From: Thermosulfuriphilus ammonigenes
Lineage (GTDB): Bacteria > Desulfobacterota > Thermodesulfobacteria > Thermodesulfobacteriales > ST65
NCBI RefSeq assembly: GCF_011207455.1
Contig: NZ_CP048877.1
Coordinates: forward strand, 1,542,576-1,606,575
DNA: 64,000 nucleotides
Direction: 5' to 3'
In this document: in pieces, positions 61,137-64,000 of the stretch
Layout: every line of letters starts with the position of its first letter
How positions within the stretch are numbered: the stretch's first letter is position 1
Translations under genes and position numbers: made by a program
Notes under the pieces: generated by a model
Database searches by the model: none
Told to the model about the DNA's origin: nothing
The model's input: only the letters and a program-made list of their open reading frames with translations

Positions 61137-62591
61137 ATGAGCACACCTTCTTTTTCCGTCCCAAGAGTAACGGTCTCTGCCCTTAAGGGGGGAGCGGGTA
61201 AGACCTTGGTTACTCTGGGAATTCTTCATGGTCTTCGCCGATCTGGTTTAAGGGTTATTCCCTTTAAAAAGGGGCCAGATTACATTGACGCCGGCTGGCT
61301 GGGGATTGTGGCTGGTCATTCCTGCTATAACCTTGATCCCTTCATGATGTCCGGGGAGGTCCTTGAAGCCTCCTTTGTTTTTCGTTCTCAAGGTGCGGAT
61401 TTAGCCCTTCTGGAGGGTAATCGAGGCCTTTTTGATGGCGCTGACGTCGAGGGAAGTTGTTCGACGGCCGAACTGGCTAAACGTCTTCGGTCTCCGGTTA
61501 TCCTTGTTCTCGATTGTACCAAGGTGACCCGCACCGTGGCAGCTCAGGTTCTGGGTTGTCTTCATTTTGACCCCCAGCTTGATATTCGGGGGGTTGTTCT
61601 TAATCGTGTTGCTCGCTCTCGGCATGAAAGGATAGTCAGAGAAAGTGTTGAGAAGTATTGCGGTTTGCCTGTCTTGGGAGTCATCCCGCGGGTGGCAACT
61701 TTTTTACCTATGCGTCACCTGGGGCTTCTCCCCTGGCAGGAACATGAAGAAAGATCACGGGTGCTGGAAACATTGGAGGCCAAGATTTTGGCCAATTTAG
61801 ACCTTTCGGCTATTGTTGATATAGCTCGTCAGGCGCCTCCTCTCCCCTCTCCTGTGACTGGACAGACCCAAAAGAAGACTCCCGCGAGGATAAAGGTGGG
61901 AATCCTCCGGGATGCGGCCTTTCAGTTCTATTATCCAGAAAATCTTGAGGCCCTTTCTGCTCAGGGAGCAGAACTTGTTTTTATAGATGCCCTTTCGGCT
62001 CGAGGGCTTCCTCCCATAGATGCCCTTTATATAGGTGGAGGTTTCCCTGAGACCCAAGCCGAGGCCCTGGAGGCTAATGTTTCTTTCCGTAAGGATCTCC
62101 ACCAGGCCATCAGATATGGGCTCCCGGTTTATGCCGAGTGCGGTGGGCTCATGTATCTAGGTCGGAAGATAATTTATCAAGGTCGTTCCTTTGAAATGGT
62201 CGGAGCCTTACCGGTTGACTTTGAGGTCTGCTCCAAGCCACAGGGTCATGGCTATGTAGTCCTTAAGGTCGAAGGACCTAATCCCTTTTACTCTCCGGGC
62301 CTGGAGATCATTGGTCACGAATTTCATTACTCTCGTCCTCAAGGATCTGGTGATCTCTCTTTCGCCTTTAAAGTGTTACGCGGACATGGGGTGGATGGCC
62401 GTCATGATGGCATCGTGCAGGGTAACGTACTGGGAATGTATACCCATATTCATGCCTTGGGTTTTCTTCATTGGGCCCCGGCAATAGTGCGTCTGGCTGA
62501 GGAGTTTAGGAGGACGGGGGCCATCTCTTCCCGGGGAAACCCTCTTATCCGGGCCCTTAGTCTGGCCAAAGAGGAGACCAAAGATCTCTAA
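61137..62591 (+). CDS. dsrN: CbiA-like amidase, candidate siroheme amidase DsrN
   Basis: P-loop in SALKGGAGKTLVTLGIL and a C-terminal amidotransferase-like half with GGGFPETQAEAL, the Cys in YAECGGLMYLG and the His in IGHEFHYSR mark the cobyrinate a,c-diamide synthase family. A second, separate cbiA exists at 36874. In sulfur-metabolising bacteria, dsrN encodes a paralogue that amidates siroheme for DsrAB. Position 3.5 kb from dsrABD, the shared promoter motif and the ferredoxin behind it favour DsrN. Sequence alone does not distinguish the two functions. Confidence 0.78.
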   Translation: MSTPSFSVPRVTVSALKGGAGKTLVTLGILHGLRRSGLRVIPFKKGPDYIDAGWLGIVAGHSCYNLDPFMMSGEVLEASFVFRSQGADLALLEGNRGLFDGADVEGSCSTAELAKRLRSPVILVLDCTKVTRTVAAQVLGCLHFDPQLDIRGVVLNRVARSRHERIVRESVEKYCGLPVLGVIPRVATFLPMRHLGLLPWQEHEERSRVLETLEAKILANLDLSAIVDIARQAPPLPSPVTGQTQKKTPARIKVGILRDAAFQFYYPENLEALSAQGAELVFIDALSARGLPPIDALYIGGGFPETQAEALEANVSFRKDLHQAIRYGLPVYAECGGLMYLGRKIIYQGRSFEMVGALPVDFEVCSKPQGHGYVVLKVEGPNPFYSPGLEIIGHEFHYSRPQGSGDLSFAFKVLRGHGVDGRHDGIVQGNVLGMYTHIHALGFLHWAPAIVRLAEEFRRTGAISSRGNPLIRALSLAKEETKDL

Positions 62592-62693
62592 AATGTTGCT
62601 GAAAATTATTTCAGATCATGGTATGCATCACGGGATGTGGGCAAAGGTTGGTCCTCTAAGAGGGGCCTAAAAAATTAAGTTGAGGAGGGAAGT

Positions 62694-62882
62694 ATGTTCC
62701 AGATTACCATCGACTATGACAAGTGTGCTGCTGATCAGGAGTGTATTAATGCCTGCCCGGCTCAGGTCTATGAGGTCGGTGATGATGGCAAGCCGGTCAT
62801 CGAACGTCCGGAGGACTGTCTCGGATGTGAGACCTGTGTCGAGGTTTGTCCGCAAGGGGCCATTACGGTAGAAGAAATCTAA
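62694..62882 (+). CDS. Two-cluster ferredoxin with one Cys replaced by Asp
   Basis: 62 residues. The second motif is canonical: CLGCETCVEVCP. The first reads DKCAADQECINACP; aligned to CxxCxxCxxxCP its second ligand is Asp. Known ferredoxins with this CxxD pattern bind [4Fe-4S] with Asp ligation or readily lose an iron to [3Fe-4S]. Likely electron carrier for sulfite reduction. Strong GGAGG start, terminator directly behind. Confidence 0.92.
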   Translation: MFQITIDYDKCAADQECINACPAQVYEVGDDGKPVIERPEDCLGCETCVEVCPQGAITVEEI

Positions 62883-62901
62883 CTTAAGACAAAAAGAGCT
62901 C

Positions 62902-62934
62902 AAAAGGGGGGCTTAGCCCCCCTTTTGGGTTTTT
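62902..62934 (+). terminator. Intrinsic terminator after ferredoxin
   Basis: Stem AAAAGGGGGG/CCCCCCTTTT with a five-base loop, then GGGTTTTT. Confidence 0.92.
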
Positions 62935-63110
62935 AGGCGAATTTAAGGATAAGGAATCTTTGGGGTATATATTGTCTTAGGAGCCATCTTTTAGCCTGAT
63001 TAAAGATTGTGTTCTGCTTTTTTCGCCGAAATTTTCTCAAACCCTTGTCAGTTAAGGCCTACCCATAAATAGGGCTTGAGTATCCATTCAGTGAATCTTA
63101 AAATAGGGAT

Positions 63111-63404
63111 ATGAAGTTCTTTAAGTGGATTTTTATTATCTGGGTTATTTCAATTGTGCCGGTGTTCTTTTGGGTTCTGTCTTCCTCAGGCAAGACCCCA
63201 ATTAAAGGGGATTACCATAATCCTTATTCCCTTGAGGATGTCAAAAGGTTAATGAATTTTCACGGGGCCTTGGTAGCCCGCTATGATGGCGGTCGTTGGT
63301 ATTTTCTCTCTGGAAGGCGTTGGTATCGCTTGGATAGCCCCTTTGCCCTTAAGGAATGCGCCTGTCTTTCTTCTCTTGAGGCCCCTTCTACCTATAGGCC
63401 TTGA
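63111..63404 (+). CDS. Membrane-anchored protein of unknown function
   Basis: 97 residues: an N-terminal helix (WIFIIWVISIVPVFFWVL) that could be signal anchor, then a small domain rich in Tyr, Trp and Arg (DGGRWYFLSGRRWYRL). Family not recognised. Its stop overlaps the TTG start of the next gene (TTGA). Confidence 0.65.
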   Translation: MKFFKWIFIIWVISIVPVFFWVLSSSGKTPIKGDYHNPYSLEDVKRLMNFHGALVARYDGGRWYFLSGRRWYRLDSPFALKECACLSSLEAPSTYRP

Positions 63405-63811
63405 AGATTCTGCTCTTTTTTGCCAAAGAGTTTTGGTCTTCTCCCTACGCTAGAGTTCTTCCTGAAGCCGAGCCTCCAGAAGGACCTATTTGTCTTAAGG
63501 AGGCCGTGGTTGTTTTCTACCATCTAGAGGCCGAAGACATCGGACGGGAGAGTTCTCTTATCAGCAAAATGGTTAAAAACATTAAGTGGTTGGCAGGCAA
63601 GTTTGGGGTGAAGGCTGTCCTTTTACACTCCTTTAATCATCTCTCTTCAAGTAAAGCCCCGCCCGATCTGGCTGTCAAAATCATTCCTCTGGTTAAAGAG
63701 AGACTTGAACGGGTAGGGTTTATAGTTAAAGAAACGCCTTTCGGGTATCTTAACGAATGGAAAATCCATGTAGCTGGTGAGTCTCTAGCCAAGGTCTTTA
63801 AGGAGCTTTGA
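63401..63811 (+). CDS. Stand-alone archaeal-type threonyl-tRNA synthetase editing domain
   Basis: The 136 residues look like the N-terminal editing domain of archaeal ThrRS (a D-aminoacyl-tRNA deacylase fold): ILLFFAKEFWSS at the start, VLLHSFNHLSSSKAPPDLA in the middle and TPFGYLNEWKIHVAGESL near the end. That domain removes serine from mis-charged tRNA-Thr. No synthetase core is attached. Start codon TTG, coupled to the previous stop. Confidence 0.8.
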   Translation: MKILLFFAKEFWSSPYARVLPEAEPPEGPICLKEAVVVFYHLEAEDIGRESSLISKMVKNIKWLAGKFGVKAVLLHSFNHLSSSKAPPDLAVKIIPLVKERLERVGFIVKETPFGYLNEWKIHVAGESLAKVFKEL

Positions 63812-63812
63812 T

Positions 63813-64000
63813 ATGAAGGGTATCAGAGTTCTAATGGTCTTCTTTTTTATTGTGTTTCCAAATTTTCTCCATCTTGCTCCGGCCTTTTCCCTTACAGTAG
63901 AAGAGGTTCTGAAGCTTAAAAAGGCAGGGGTTTCTGAAGAGACTATTCGTTTCCTTGGAGAACTTGAGGCCAAGGTCCAGGCCAGCTCTCCAGATAGAAG
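63813..64000 (+). CDS. Exported protein, 5' part
   Basis: An ATG after AAGGAGC opens a signal peptide (VLMVFFFIVFPNFLHLAPAFS), followed by LTVEEVLKLKKAGVSEETIRFL, a short helix-turn often found at the mature start of exported proteins in this group. The frame runs off the right edge. Function cannot be judged. Confidence 0.7.
   Translation, partial: MKGIRVLMVFFFIVFPNFLHLAPAFSLTVEEVLKLKKAGVSEETIRFLGELEAKVQASSPDR

Noticed and set aside
62652-62675. Short dyad before the ferredoxin gene as terminator
   Set aside because: GGTCCTCT/AGAGGGGCC pairs imperfectly with almost no loop and is followed by A residues, not T, so it is not a plus-strand terminator.

Overview
The window looks like a chromosome segment of a Gram-negative, anaerobic sulfate-reducing or sulfur-disproportionating bacterium, most likely a thermophilic Desulfobacterota/Thermodesulfobacteria lineage. 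The reasons are a complete dissimilatory sulfite reductase cluster (dsrA, dsrB, dsrD), two CbiA-type amidases, an adenosyltransferase for corrinoids, a ferredoxin, apolipoprotein N-acyltransferase (hence an outer membrane) and a Re-citrate-synthase-like enzyme. This assignment rests on gene content only; no rRNA gene is present.

Layout. 1-7.3 kb: the end of a glycosyltransferase, a glycogen debranching enzyme and mobB on the plus strand, facing the minus-strand block tilS-ftsH-folP-cdaA-cdaR-glmM (tRNA modification, membrane protease, folate, cyclic di-AMP and cell-wall precursor supply) that continues to about 10.7 kb. 10.7-18.5 kb: a coiled-coil protein, thioredoxin with a zinc ribbon, an MFS permease, a corrinoid-protein-activator-like ASKHA protein, queH, a PAS histidine kinase coupled to an HDOD protein, a small DUF5320-like protein and tRNA-Asn.

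18.55-27.69 kb is a visibly AT-rich mobile element inserted exactly at the 3' end of tRNA-Asn. It carries a large serine recombinase, an OLD-family ATPase/nuclease, a Type IIG restriction-modification enzyme and two excisionase-like HTH genes. Its ends share the 8-base core GGGAGCCA. An inverted copy of the joined ends (an attP) lies in the middle. In the circular form of 9130 bp the two attP copies would be perfect 765-bp inverted repeats that divide the circle into unique arms of 3463 and 4137 bp, a topology like that of the yeast 2-micron plasmid. This is the most unusual structure in the window.

27.7-54.4 kb returns to host genes: a MerR-controlled metal-response operon with a clear MerR-type promoter; tyrA-aroC-prfB (with programmed frameshift)-lnt-corC; a core methionine-synthase-like protein; cbiA; a three-domain secreted peptidase/ChaN/PDZ fusion; cobO; a membrane Clp-fold protease; a LysE exporter; an isopropylmalate-synthase-like enzyme fused to a Cache-like sensor domain; aspS-hisS; and a probable motility/pilus polarity operon (Roadblock, MglA-type GTPase, coiled-coil protein, PilB).

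54.5-64 kb is the sulfite-reduction region: dsrABD with promoter, leader hairpin and terminator, then fmdB- and ykgJ-type genes, TPR/HEAT proteins, a small zinc-ribbon gene with an in-frame UGA, a second CbiA-like gene that may be the siroheme amidase dsrN and shares a promoter/operator-like motif with dsrA, a ferredoxin with one Asp in place of Cys, and a stand-alone archaeal-type threonyl-tRNA editing domain.
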